This document shows positions 28,278-38,400 of a stretch of 64,000 nt of DNA, piece after piece. The first letter of the stretch is position 1; each line of letters starts with the position of its first letter. The translations under genes and the position numbers were made by a program. Under the pieces are notes generated by a model, which had not been told where the DNA came from, ran no database searches, and saw nothing but the letters and a program-made list of their open reading frames with translations. Source of the stretch: G963676095 sp963676095 (lineage in GTDB: Bacteria; Bacteroidota; Bacteroidia; Bacteroidales; Prolixibacteraceae); the NCBI GenBank assembly GCA_963676095.1, contig OY781040.1, forward strand, positions 6,262,001-6,326,000, in the 5' to 3' direction.

Positions 28278-30467
28278 CTATTGATTGACGACTATTGACC
28301 CTGAAAGACGATTGTCTGCAGATGAACTATTCACCAGCAGTTCGAAACGTCCTGGTTCAACAATCCAGTCCTTATCATTTTCTGAATAATAAGCCAGGCT
28401 GCTTACCGGAACGATGACCGTTACTGTTTGCGATCCTCCGGGGGCAAGGAATACTTTTTTAAATCCCTTAAGTTCTTTTGCCGGGCGCATTACAGTACAA
28501 TCGGGATCCGAAACATACAATTCTGCTGTTTCTGCTCCGGCCATTTTCCCGGTGTTGGTAAGGCTGAAGCTGACCTTTATACTATCCTCTTTGCCATATG
28601 TTTCTTTATCTGTTTTCAGGTTATCATATTTGAAGGTGGTATATGAAAGCCCGTACCCAAAAGGATATAATGGGGCGATTCCTTTGGTATCGTACCAGCG
28701 GTAACCGACCAGTATCCCTTCATCATATTTTACCTGCATGCCTACCCCCGGGTAATTGATTTTTTCGTGAGCCGGGCAATCTTTCAGAGAAACAGGAATC
28801 GTAAATGGTAATTTTCCTGATGGGTTTACTTTTCCGGTCAGGACATCTGCCATTGCATTGCCTCCTTCCATTCCATTATACCAACCCCAGACGATGGCAG
28901 CAACATGGTCTTTGATCCTGCTAAGATTGAGCGGAGATCCGGCTGTAATAACGACAATGGTCCTGGGATTTGCTTTAGTTACTTCAAGAATAAGCTTTTC
29001 CTGGTTATAAGGGAGTTCCATGTCCGGGCGGTCGTCGCCTTCCGTGTCATAATCATGGTTGATTCCGGCAAAGATGATGGCAACATCTGAGGCCTTGGCA
29101 AGTTTTACGGCTTCATCAAGTAATTGTGCATCTTTTTTTTTGTCTTCCTTAAAGATTAGCCCTTTCCCGTATTGTATTTCTGAGTTTTTTTCGTACCCTA
29201 AAGCTGTCTTCAGTTTTGCTTGTCCTCCAATCCTGTTTTTCAGCCCCTGCAGCGGGGTTATTTCATATTTGGCCTTTAACCCGGAACTGTTACCTCCCGC
29301 GGCATGTTTGCGGTCTGCATTATCGCCTATTACAGCAATTGTTTTTACAGTGGAAGGGTCGACAGGCAGGGCATTATTCTCATTTTTAAGCAGGACGATG
29401 GATTCAGTGGCAACTTTATAAGCTACTTGCTGATGTTCAGGACTGACGAACGAACCTTCGGCCCGTATTTCTCCTCCGAGTACTTTGGTCTTGAACATTA
29501 CACGCAAAATATTTTTTACCTTTTCATCTATTGTCGTTTCCGACACTTTACCTTCCTTCACTGCTTCGATCAGCGGATCGGCAAAATAATACCGGTTATA
29601 AGCGCTATCTGTTCCCATTTCCAGGTCCAGGCCGGCATTGGCTGTTTCTACCGTACTGTGAACAGCGGCCCAGTCAGACAGGGTGACCCCCTTAAATCCG
29701 ATATCCTTACGTAAAACATCCGTCAGTAGAAAGGGATTCTCGCAGCACCACTTTCCCCTGAATTTGTTATAAGCAACCATCAGCGTGTAAGCCCCGCCCT
29801 TCCGGATAGCCGCCTTGAACCCCGGAAGATAGATCTCTTCAAAGGTCCTGTCGCTCATTTCAACATCAACAGTACCGCGATCGATTTCCTGGTTGTTGGC
29901 TATGTAATGTTTAACACAAGCGGCCACATCTGCCGATTGTATGCCCTGTATATAGGGGGCACACATTTGCGAAATCAGGAACGGGTCTTCCGAAAGGTAT
30001 TCAAAATTCCTTCCGCAGAGAGGTGTACGTATTACGTTGATCCCTGGTCCAAGGATAATATCCTTCTTCCTGAAGCGTGCCTCTTCGCCCAACACCTTCC
30101 CTTGAATTTTTGCCAGTCCGGGATTCCACGTAGCTGCGACTGCTGTCCCTGTCGGAAAATACGATGACGAATCGTTTGTCCATCCGGCCGATCTCCATGA
30201 GTCTCTTTCAATTTCCTCCCTCACCCCATGTGGCCCGTCAGAAAGGTGCCACTCCGGAATTCCAAGTCTTTCGACACCTGCAGTGGAGAATTTCGAATTG
30301 CCATGGATCATCCCGATTTTTTCTTCCAGTGTCATCTGTTTAAGAAGCTCTGTCACTCTTGTTTCAATTTGATCTTCTTTACTTTCCTGTTTTTTACTTC
30401 CTGGCTGGCAAGCCCAGACAATTGCAGCAAGGCAAATGTACAGAAGTACTCTTTTCATGTGTTTCAT
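28278..30467 (-). CDS. GH3 beta-glycosidase, lipoprotein
   Basis: A 729-residue enzyme with an SPII signal (lipobox AIVWAC). Three GH3 parts follow. The TIM barrel has PEWHLSDGPHGVREE and GFKGVTLSDWAAVHST, with nucleophile Asp near residue 262. The alpha/beta sandwich contains VIFAGINHDYDTEGDDRPDM. A C-terminal fibronectin-III-like domain shows PLYPFGYGLSYTTFKYDN and AELYVSDPD. It removes terminal beta-glucosyl or beta-xylosyl units. Either the first or the second Met (MKHMKR) may be the start. It is the first gene of the GH3-GH31 operon, and a 9-bp inverted repeat lies 27-61 nt upstream. Confidence 0.92.
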   Translation of the reverse strand: MKHMKRVLLYICLAAIVWACQPGSKKQESKEDQIETRVTELLKQMTLEEKIGMIHGNSKFSTAGVERLGIPEWHLSDGPHGVREEIERDSWRSAGWTNDSSSYFPTGTAVAATWNPGLAKIQGKVLGEEARFRKKDIILGPGINVIRTPLCGRNFEYLSEDPFLISQMCAPYIQGIQSADVAACVKHYIANNQEIDRGTVDVEMSDRTFEEIYLPGFKAAIRKGGAYTLMVAYNKFRGKWCCENPFLLTDVLRKDIGFKGVTLSDWAAVHSTVETANAGLDLEMGTDSAYNRYYFADPLIEAVKEGKVSETTIDEKVKNILRVMFKTKVLGGEIRAEGSFVSPEHQQVAYKVATESIVLLKNENNALPVDPSTVKTIAVIGDNADRKHAAGGNSSGLKAKYEITPLQGLKNRIGGQAKLKTALGYEKNSEIQYGKGLIFKEDKKKDAQLLDEAVKLAKASDVAIIFAGINHDYDTEGDDRPDMELPYNQEKLILEVTKANPRTIVVITAGSPLNLSRIKDHVAAIVWGWYNGMEGGNAMADVLTGKVNPSGKLPFTIPVSLKDCPAHEKINYPGVGMQVKYDEGILVGYRWYDTKGIAPLYPFGYGLSYTTFKYDNLKTDKETYGKEDSIKVSFSLTNTGKMAGAETAELYVSDPDCTVMRPAKELKGFKKVFLAPGGSQTVTVIVPVSSLAYYSENDKDWIVEPGRFELLVNSSSADNRLSGSIVVNQ

Positions 30468-30493
30468 ATGTTTGGTATTAGGTTTAATCTGTT

Positions 30494-30528
30494 GCTGAAT
30501 GTTTATTTTTATGTCTGATACATTCAGC
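30494..30528. promoter_or_regulatory. Inverted repeat upstream of the GH3-GH31 operon
   Basis: GCTGAATGT (30494-30502) and ACATTCAGC (30520-30528) are exact inverted copies with a 17-nt spacer, 27-61 nt upstream of the GH3 start. It may be an operator or a 5' UTR hairpin. Confidence 0.4.
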
Positions 30529-30793
30529 TTTCATTAAAAATCCGTTTATAAAGTAATTGTATTTTTTACAAGAACATTTTTACAAATGTAATGATTGATT
30601 AGATTATGTGAAATTCTGAAGTCGATAAATAATTAGCTTTTGAATGAATTAGGCTGTTTTTTACAAAATCAGTATGAAAATTTTTCCGTTTTCTGTAATG
30701 ATTGTAAAATAAACCTGACCTATACCTTGATTTTAGTTAAAATCCGGCTGTTAATTGTTAAATTTTCTGTCATAGAGCACTATTATCTGTTTT

Positions 30794-30821
30794 TTGACTG
30801 AGATATTTAAATATATATTTG
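30794..30821 (+). promoter_or_regulatory. Candidate promoter of the C1 peptidase gene
   Basis: TTG at 30794-30796 and TATATTTG at 30814-30821, with a 17-nt spacer that is slightly short for this promoter class. It predicts a start near 30827, which favours translation from ATG 30888 rather than from upstream. Confidence 0.45.
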
Positions 30822-30887
30822 GCTTTTATTAATAATGTCGGGATTGAACAACCGGAGAAGTTTATTAATCACGTTTTTCAAATCAGC

Positions 30888-32099
30888 ATGAAGCGTTACA
30901 GAATTTTAGTTTTGATGGCTGTTGCCATTATTTTTTTGAGTAACTCTGTTTTTGGACAGGAAGAGAAAAAAGATGAAAAAGAGGGGTATCACTTTACTGT
31001 GATCAAAGAGTTGCCGAGTACACCAGTGAAGGATCAATACCGTTCGGGTACTTGCTGGGCCTTTTCCGGGCTGGCTTTCCTGGAGTCGGAGATGCTCCGG
31101 TTAGGTAAACCTGAAGTAGATTTATCCGAAATGTTTATTGTCTGGCATACCTATGATGAGAAAGCAGTTAAAGATGTCCGGTTGCACGGTCACCTCAATT
31201 TCTCGGCAGGAGGGGCATTTCATGATGTCACTAACATGATCAGGGAGTATGGTATTGTTCCTGATTCGGTTTATACCGGTTTGCAGTATGGTGAAACCAA
31301 GCATGTTCACGGCGAGATGGACGAGGTACTGACCCAGCAGGTCGATGCTGTTATCGAGAATAGAAATAAAAAGCTAAGTTCGGCCTGGGAGAACGCTGTC
31401 CGGGGAACACTTAACTCTTATCTGGGAGAACTGCCTGAAAAGTTCGAATACAAGGGAAAGGAATATACTCCCCAGAGTTTTGCAAGAGATTATGTCGGCT
31501 TGAATATGGACGATTATGTCGAGATTACTTCCTATACCCATCATCCTTTTTATTCAAAATTCATAATTGAGGTTCCTGATAACTGGATGTGGGGCGAAGT
31601 TTATAATGTTCCGCTGGAAGATCTGGATGCCATTATCGATAATTCAATAGAATTGGGATATACCGTTGCATGGGCTGCTGATGTAAGCGAGAAAGGATTT
31701 AGTACTTCCAAACAGGGGGTCGCCGTTATTCCGGAAGCTGATCTGACAGATATGTCAGATACAGAGAAGGCAAAATGGGAAAAGCTGTCGGATAAGGAGA
31801 AGGATGAAAAATTATATGCCCTGACCAAACCGGGTAAAGAGATGAAAATAAACCAGGAACTGCGCCAGACAGCTTTCGATGACTATGAAACAACTGACGA
31901 CCACGGCATGTTGATCGTAGGAACTGCTAAAGATCAGGATGGAAACTCCTATTATAAAGTGAAAAATTCGTGGGGAGATTATAATGATTACGGGGGATAT
32001 TTCTTTGCTTCCAAACCTTATGTGAGTTATAAAACAATGAGCATTATGGTGAACAAGGAATCTATTCCTAAAAGTATCAGGAAAAAACTGGGATTGTAA
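30888..32099 (+). CDS. Secreted C1-family (bleomycin hydrolase-like) cysteine peptidase
   Basis: A 403-residue protein; ATG 30888 begins a signal peptide (MKRYRILVLMAVAIIFLSNS, ending VFGQ). The papain-like triad is complete: Cys in RSGTCWAFSGLAFLES (about residue 54), His in TTDDHGMLIVGTAKD (about 337) and Asn in YYKVKNSWGDYNDYGG (about 359). The large separation between Cys and His, with an internal helical region rich in Lys/Glu (about 290-320), matches the aminopeptidase C/bleomycin hydrolase branch. Unlike cytosolic PepC, it is exported. It is a single gene, followed by a hairpin. The longer frame from 30819 would start inside the promoter. Confidence 0.9.
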   Translation: MKRYRILVLMAVAIIFLSNSVFGQEEKKDEKEGYHFTVIKELPSTPVKDQYRSGTCWAFSGLAFLESEMLRLGKPEVDLSEMFIVWHTYDEKAVKDVRLHGHLNFSAGGAFHDVTNMIREYGIVPDSVYTGLQYGETKHVHGEMDEVLTQQVDAVIENRNKKLSSAWENAVRGTLNSYLGELPEKFEYKGKEYTPQSFARDYVGLNMDDYVEITSYTHHPFYSKFIIEVPDNWMWGEVYNVPLEDLDAIIDNSIELGYTVAWAADVSEKGFSTSKQGVAVIPEADLTDMSDTEKAKWEKLSDKEKDEKLYALTKPGKEMKINQELRQTAFDDYETTDDHGMLIVGTAKDQDGNSYYKVKNSWGDYNDYGGYFFASKPYVSYKTMSIMVNKESIPKSIRKKLGL

Positions 32100-32134
32100 G
32101 AATGCCTTTATTGAAGTTGTTTAAAGGTGACAAA

Positions 32135-32184
32135 GCAAAATCCGACTAAAAGCCTTGATTGAATGGCTTTCCGTCGGATTTTGC
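32135..32184 (+). terminator. Terminator of the C1 peptidase gene
   Basis: GCAAAATCCGAC (32135-32146) pairs with GTCGGATTTTGC (32173-32184), with an inner AAAGCC/GGCTTT stem. It lies 35 nt after the stop. Confidence 0.7.
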
Positions 32185-32351
32185 TTGTTGTAAAGCGTAC
32201 TAAAGAAGCATTAAACTCAACTTGGGCTATCCGTGATTAACGACATGCTCTCTATACCGGTTTGGGTCAATGTTATCCACAAGATCCTTTCATAATAATA
32301 ACCCCGGAACAGATTTTCCAAAAGGGAAAGAAAAGTCGTTTTTATTCTCCT

Positions 32352-32505
32352 GGAAATTATAAGTTAATATTTCCAAAATTATAAGTTAATATTCCGGAAA
32401 TTATAGACTATAATTTTCAAGATTACAGGTTAATATTTCGGAAATTATAAGCTATTATTTTCAAGATTACAGGTTATAATTTTTCTGATTATAAGTTAAC
32501 AGTTT
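32352..32505. repeat. AT-rich tandem array, seven units of about 22 nt
   Basis: Seven consecutive units follow a GGAAATTATAAGTTAATATT-like consensus. Boundaries are 32352, 32375, 32396, 32418, 32440, 32462 and 32484, each 21-23 nt long. Units 3-4 and 5-6 form a higher-order 44-nt duplication, alternating GGAAATTATA- and CAAGATTACAG-type starts. There are no unique spacers, so it is not a CRISPR array. The 22-nt period is close to two helical turns, so the A/T tracts would be in phase and the DNA may be bent. Confidence 0.8.
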
Positions 32506-32664
32506 AAAGCGGAGTCTAATGCACCGGCAAGTTCCGGACAGTGCATTCAAAATTCAAATCAAACAACAAAGCATCAAACGTTCAAACGGCGTAGCCTCCA
32601 ACAATCGTTAGTTAGAAACCACAATAACAGCAGGAACCATTTTAACAATAAGGAGCAACCGAAA

Positions 32665-34251
32665 TTACGGGACGTTGGTTACTGCTCCCTTTTTCGTTAT
32701 AAACACTGTATTCCGGTTGTCGAATGTATTTCGGGCAGAAAAACTTATCTCCAGATTATCCGGAAGGGAAATACTTTTTACGTTTTTATCCAGTGAAATA
32801 ATTATACCGTCCGGGTATTTTTGGAAAAAAGCTTCGAATTCATTTTCGCTGATTGGCGGAATTATTTCCTGTAATGAGAACGAATAAGCAGGATTGAACT
32901 TTTCAAAATACTTGATTTCCTTTCCTTTAATGATTGGAAGGCTTTCAGTAACCGGGTTTTTTTTGTCTACAGGAGGAAATGCAAGGCAGAAGAAGATAAG
33001 GGAAACAATGATGCCGCTTACTGTAACAAAAATTAAGGCTGTTTCTTTGTTCTTTTTTAGCCACAGGAAAAACGATACGAATATAAGGATCGTAAAAGGA
33101 ACAAGGTACCAGGCAACATAGCTTACATCTTTAAATGACGGGTCTGCTTTCAATGCAATTAAGATTGCGGGAACAATGAGCACACCGATTATCAGGAGAA
33201 TAATCATTCCTGTTTTTAGTTTCTCTGTTTTTGCCTGTTGTAAATACCGGGCAACTAAAATAGACAGGAACGGGTAAGCCGGCACTGTGTAGTTAGGTAA
33301 TTTTGTCCGGGATAATGAAAAAAAGATGATGATTGATAAGGCAGCGATCATCAGGAAAAGGGTAAAGTCGTCTCTTCTGTCTTTCCATGTTTTTATGGCT
33401 GTCCTTCCGAAAAAAACGGAAAACGGAAACATCCCGGCAAGCACATATCCAAAGGTAATCAGGAAAATGCCGCCATGTCCTTCCAGTTTGCTTGTAAACC
33501 GCTCCAGGTTCTGCCTTAGGAAAAAGCCTTCGGTCCACGCTCCGTCTGTCTTCAAATGAACTAGTATGTACCAGGGCAGGGCAACCAAAAGCACAATTAG
33601 GGCCCCTGTGAATGGTTTCAGTGCTTTAATTTCGTTCCATGAAAATCTTTTGCTGAATATCAGGAATAAGAGGAATATTAAGCCGGAAAGGCCTATAGCT
33701 ACCGGACCTTTGGCCAGGGTTCCCAATCCAATGGAAATATACATCGGCCAAAGATAGATCTGTTTTTTTTCTTTTATTGTAGCATAAAACAACATAACAC
33801 CGGACACAAAGAAAAAAATGAGGTAGGGATCGGGCACAGCAAGGTGAAACTGAATACTCAAATGTACCGTTGCCAGCATAATCAGGGAAGCCCATACCGC
33901 CGTTTCTTTTCCGTTGAATTTACGGGCAAACAAGTAGGTGATCAGTACGGTGCAGGCCCCGAAAAATGCGGAGAAAAAACGGGCTGCGAATGGATTCACC
34001 CCGAACATCCAAAAACTCAACATCATGAAAAAATAATGCAGGGGAGGTTTGTCAGTGCGCAAAACATCATTGAAAGTCGGTACAATCAAGGTCCCGTTTT
34101 GAAACATTTCTCTGGCACATCCTGCATTTTTTGCTTCATCAAGAATATAAATACTTACCCCGCCTATATTTGAAGAATACAAGGCGAATGCAAGGATAAA
34201 CAGAAAAAACTGGAAATACTTTATATGACTTAATTGTCTGATCATAATCAT
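32665..34251 (-). CDS. GT39-family membrane glycosyltransferase (ArnT/PMT-like)
   Basis: A 528-residue inner-membrane protein with about eleven transmembrane helices. It has the GT-C acidic motif in the first periplasmic loop (YILDEAKNAGCAREM, about residue 35) and DKPPLHYFFMMLSFWMFGVN, the classic GT39 sequence after it. Enzymes of this type use a polyprenyl-phosphate sugar and move the sugar onto lipid A, protein or another envelope acceptor. The acceptor cannot be told from sequence. It is divergent from a GT2 gene of the kind that makes polyprenyl-phosphate sugars, 108 bp away, so the two probably form one pathway. Confidence 0.88.
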   Translation of the reverse strand: MIMIRQLSHIKYFQFFLFILAFALYSSNIGGVSIYILDEAKNAGCAREMFQNGTLIVPTFNDVLRTDKPPLHYFFMMLSFWMFGVNPFAARFFSAFFGACTVLITYLFARKFNGKETAVWASLIMLATVHLSIQFHLAVPDPYLIFFFVSGVMLFYATIKEKKQIYLWPMYISIGLGTLAKGPVAIGLSGLIFLLFLIFSKRFSWNEIKALKPFTGALIVLLVALPWYILVHLKTDGAWTEGFFLRQNLERFTSKLEGHGGIFLITFGYVLAGMFPFSVFFGRTAIKTWKDRRDDFTLFLMIAALSIIIFFSLSRTKLPNYTVPAYPFLSILVARYLQQAKTEKLKTGMIILLIIGVLIVPAILIALKADPSFKDVSYVAWYLVPFTILIFVSFFLWLKKNKETALIFVTVSGIIVSLIFFCLAFPPVDKKNPVTESLPIIKGKEIKYFEKFNPAYSFSLQEIIPPISENEFEAFFQKYPDGIIISLDKNVKSISLPDNLEISFSARNTFDNRNTVFITKKGAVTNVP

Positions 34252-34359
34252 GAAAATAGATAATAATGGAATTTTGACAGAATACTTACTGCCTTTTTTT
34301 TTATTTTCGTGTCGCTAAATAACAAAAATTTTAGGGCAAAACATTATAAAAAGAAAATC

Positions 34360-35304
34360 ATGAAACAATTAAGCCTGGTTATTTGTGTATACAACGAAGA
34401 ATTGAATATTAGACCGCTCAGTGAACAAATAAAGAGGGCCCTTGCGGGAATGGACTATGAAGCTATTTTTGTGGATGACGGTTCGACCGATAAAACGCGT
34501 GAGGAAATACGGAATATCAGGGATGAGCATTTCCTGCTTTTGGAACTGAAACGTAATTACGGACAAAGTTCAGCTTTGCAGGCAGGTATTGACCAGGCTA
34601 GCGGAGAATATGTTGCCCTGATTGACGGCGACCTGCAAAACGATCCTGCCGATATCCCGATGATGCTGAACATGCTTAAGGAAGGAGACTGGGACATGGT
34701 TGCCGGCGTAAGGGCAAATCGTAAAGACGGGGCTTTTCTGAGAAAAATCCCAAGTAAAATAGCCAACTATATTATACGCGAATCGACAGGAACCAAAATG
34801 AAGGACCTTGGGTGTACCTTGAAAGTATTTACCAATGACGCGATCAAGAGCATTCATATCTATGGTGAACTGCACCGTTTTATTCCCGTTTTGCTGGCAC
34901 TTGAAGGATCGACCAGAATGACGCAGGTCGATGTTAATCACCGTGCCCGGGAATTTGGACATTCAAAATATAACCTGGGGAGGACAACCCGGGTATTCAG
35001 CGATTTGCTGCTGATGTTGTTCTTCAGAAAATATATGCAGCGGCCAATGCATTTTTTTGGAGCATTGGGACTGGTCTTTTTCTTTATCGGGATTTTGATT
35101 AATCTTTATCTTCTCGCTTTAAAAATTCTGGGGCACGATATCTGGGGAAAGCCGATCCTGATCCTGGGACTGATGCTTTTTATTGCCGGGATCCAGTTTA
35201 TCACAATCGGGATTGTTGCTGAAATACAGATGCGTACTTATTTTGAATCACAGCAAAAGACTCCTTACCGGATACGGAAGATTGGTTCTACCATTGAAGA
35301 ATAG
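34360..35304 (+). CDS. GT2 polyprenyl-phosphate sugar transferase (ArnC/DPM1-like)
   Basis: A 314-residue protein starting at ATG 34360 (MKQLSLVICVYNEELN); the 17 residues upstream in frame from a GTG are basic and unlike the family. The GT2 nucleotide-sugar site is clear: FVDDGSTDKTREE (Asp39-Asp40) and ALIDGDLQNDPADI. Two C-terminal transmembrane helices (about residues 230-255 and 265-295) anchor it, as in ArnC/GtrB. It would load a sugar onto undecaprenyl phosphate on the cytoplasmic side for the divergent GT39 enzyme. The shared 108-bp region holds TTTTG and TATTTTCG, a near-match promoter for this gene. Confidence 0.88.
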   Translation: MKQLSLVICVYNEELNIRPLSEQIKRALAGMDYEAIFVDDGSTDKTREEIRNIRDEHFLLLELKRNYGQSSALQAGIDQASGEYVALIDGDLQNDPADIPMMLNMLKEGDWDMVAGVRANRKDGAFLRKIPSKIANYIIRESTGTKMKDLGCTLKVFTNDAIKSIHIYGELHRFIPVLLALEGSTRMTQVDVNHRAREFGHSKYNLGRTTRVFSDLLLMLFFRKYMQRPMHFFGALGLVFFFIGILINLYLLALKILGHDIWGKPILILGLMLFIAGIQFITIGIVAEIQMRTYFESQQKTPYRIRKIGSTIEE

Positions 35305-35482
35305 GATGTACAGAGGGCCTGAGGTATTTGCGCAGGGGGATTCTGACTAACAACATTTTATTGTTTACCACAGAATAACACGGACGAACGCAGATTAAAA
35401 CAAAAAAGAACGAACAATAATCACAACGAAAACTACAGTATCTCTTTTATTTAGGTGCTTTTTTCCCTTATTGCCCCTGTTA

Positions 35483-38400
35483 TTAATCTTTTTCTTCACG
35501 GATGCCAAAGGTATTTTTTGCCCCGCTGAAGACAGTTTTCCACCAATAGTTGATAATTGATTTTCGGGGGTCCCTGACAAAGTAAATTTCATCAGGAAGA
35601 AGAATTTTAGTTCTTGGATTTTTTGACTTTAGCATCAGACTGTTTGCCAGGAAGCTAAGAAACCTGGCTTCTTTGGTATCACCATTCTTTTGCTCGAGTA
35701 TTGATATTTTCAGGTTATCGTAGGCAAACATTAATTCGCCCTCTGAATTGACGGAGTCTGCCCTGAAGTTGAAATCAAACTGGTTTAATTGACCCGAGCG
35801 TACCAGGATTTGGGCGTTATTCCCGGTTATTGGGTTTATGGCGGTCAGATCAAAGGGAGAAAGGGATCCCTCTGCCTCAAACTCGCAGGAAGGAGAGGCC
35901 ATATCAAAATTCATATTTACGTTTAATGTGCCGGCATCCATGAAGCGGGCCGTGGCCGAAAGTAAGGCATTCGGATGCTCCTTCAGGTAACCCGGCAAAT
36001 TCGTAAACGGATGGAGTTTGCAATTTATCTGGTCGAACCAAACAATCCCGGGGCCTGGCATATTTTCCAACTGTTCAGAATAGGAAACAGAGGCATTGTT
36101 TATTTTGACAGAGTCGAACATAAAAGGCAGATCGAAGTTTTTAATCTCTTTTTGGGGCATGGCGATCCGCCTTTTTTCATTGAATGGCGTTCGTTTATCC
36201 CTGAATATGTCGATCCTGGCATTGTTGACGATTAAGCTGTTTCCTGCCAGTTCATGTTCCGAAAACCACCGGGCCAGGTCTATTCCTGTCAGGTCGATAT
36301 CTTCTATATCACCCGTGTAATAATCGGTTTGCCATTTTATTTTCTTTTGAAAATCAGCTCGCGAGTACCGGGGAGAGATATTAATGCCTTCAAATGAGAG
36401 CTGATTATTGTTGCTGGAAAAAGATATTCTCCTGATTCCGATATTGTAATATCGGTTTTTATCGGTAAAGGTATTGTTGTCTTTGTAAACCAGTAAGTTG
36501 CTTGCTCCAAGCGGGTCGGACGACAATGTACTGTCCAGCCGGAACTTGTCGAGCGAAATGTTGATGTGGTGCTGATCTTTTGTGGTGCTGTCCTTTTTAA
36601 AGAGGAATCCGGCATCGTCTACCGTTACTTTTTCGGCTGATAAAACGTCTATTACAGGTAAGATGTCCTGTGGCAATTTTATCAGCAACGGGTTAGCCCT
36701 TGTTTTATTTTCAATATAATTTATCGTAAAGATTGGTTTTGTCGCATGTATTACGTCGGCATGAAACAAATTGTTCTGGAAGGCATTGATCGGGTCCAGT
36801 CCTTCGAACTTAAGTTCCGGCATCTGTATACTGGCAATAGCTTTTTTTTCTCTGGAGTTTGTTAACCTGATATCCAGTCCTTTCATATCCAAAAGTTTTT
36901 TCCCTGATGAAAAGTTGATTTTTTGGATATTCACTTTATAGGGAACCTCCTCCGGAGAAAGGTTCAGGTCGGTAATTATGGCGTCAATATCGTCCGATGC
37001 AAATTTTGCGGTCGAATTATTCCCCGTTCTTTTCAGTCGGGCTTGCTTCATACTGAACGCGATGTTGGCCGATGCAACCATTTTTTGCTGCATCTGACTG
37101 ACATTGTATATCTTTAGCTGGCCCTCGTCTATTGAAGCTTTTTCTACGACAAGCTCTTTGAGTTCTCCAGGAAGCGGAATTGTAATGTCTTTGAAATTTA
37201 CCCTTTTTGTCTCTTTTTTCTTATTCTGGTATATCTCGATGACAGGTGATTTTACAGATAAAACCCCAACCCGGAGGATTTCATCAAAATAGGCTTGATT
37301 TAAATCGACCTGGTCAAGCCTGATCATGGGGATACTGATTTGCAGGTGCCACGGCAGGTTCTTATAACCGGGACTGGTTATGTCCGGATAAAGTAAGGCT
37401 CCTTCAATTGAAACGGACGAATTCTTTGACGACAGGTCTATTTCATTTGCTTTTAGAAAGTGGACGTTATCTGAAAGCTTAAATAAATGATCTTTTAATT
37501 TAAGATCGAATGAATCCGAGAAAAGGAGCCTTTTCTTTTTAAGTTCAGCATCATCAAGGACAAAATGCTCCAGTTTCAGGCTAAATTTATTGGTCAGGTC
37601 TATGACCTTTCCCTTCTTCCCGTGGTTAACCAGTCTGAACTGGCCGTCTGTTGCATTAATTTGTCCTATTTCAATGTGTGTGATGTAATTATTTAATAGT
37701 TCGTAAAATTCGTCCGGACTAAACTCTTTTTCTTCCCTTTTTTTGTTTGCAAAAAGTTCAAAATAAATATCAGGGTTGGTTATTGATATATTTTTTATAA
37801 GCAATTCTTTTCTGAAAAAAGCGTAGTTAATATTAGCGTTGCTAAGCTGAAGCAACGGGATTCTTATCTCGTAGAGCTCTGTTCTGTTTAGTCTTTCCAT
37901 CATTTCCTGTACATTAACCCGTTTATCCGGGAAAAGGTGCAGGTTTTTGATTGTCACCAATCTTTGGATACTTGATACGTTGATCTGTTCTACCTCCAGC
38001 CGGTGAAGCTGGTCAGCCAGTTTCATCCTGTAATTGCGGAAGGAGAGGTCGATGTTGGTTGCATAGAACAACTTATCTGATTTTTTTGCAGTAACAGAAT
38101 CCAATGAAAAATCAGTTAGTCTGAAACTTATATCGGACTGGATCTTACCCGGATCCTTTCTGTTTTGAAAGTCATTGATTTCGAAATGTCCGTGTTCCAA
38201 TGCCACCACATGGGCATAGATCCCCTTGATATAATTTCCGATAAACTGGTAAAGCAGGCTTTCACTGTCTTTCTCTTTCGGTTTATGAAACTGATTAATG
38301 GTAACAACAGGCCTAAACGCAGCTATTTCGTTTAGCGGCATCTCTCTGAAATGGAATAATCTGTGAAAGTTGACAGATAACAGCCGGACACTGTCACAAC

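Larger units (their letters stand above)
32100..32664. other. Intergenic region with terminator and repeat array
   Basis: 565 bases without a gene. It contains the C1 peptidase terminator (32135-32184) and the seven-copy 22-nt repeat (32352-32505). A weak stem (GGAGCA/TGCTCC, about 32652-32690) spans the stop of the minus-strand glycosyltransferase. Confidence 0.6.

Noticed and set aside
30819..30887. Upstream extension of the C1 peptidase.
   Set aside because: It would begin within the predicted -7 element and before the likely transcript start, and it places non-signal sequence ahead of a proper signal peptide.
32352..32505. Possible CRISPR array.
   Set aside because: Units are contiguous and degenerate with no unique spacers, and no cas gene is present.
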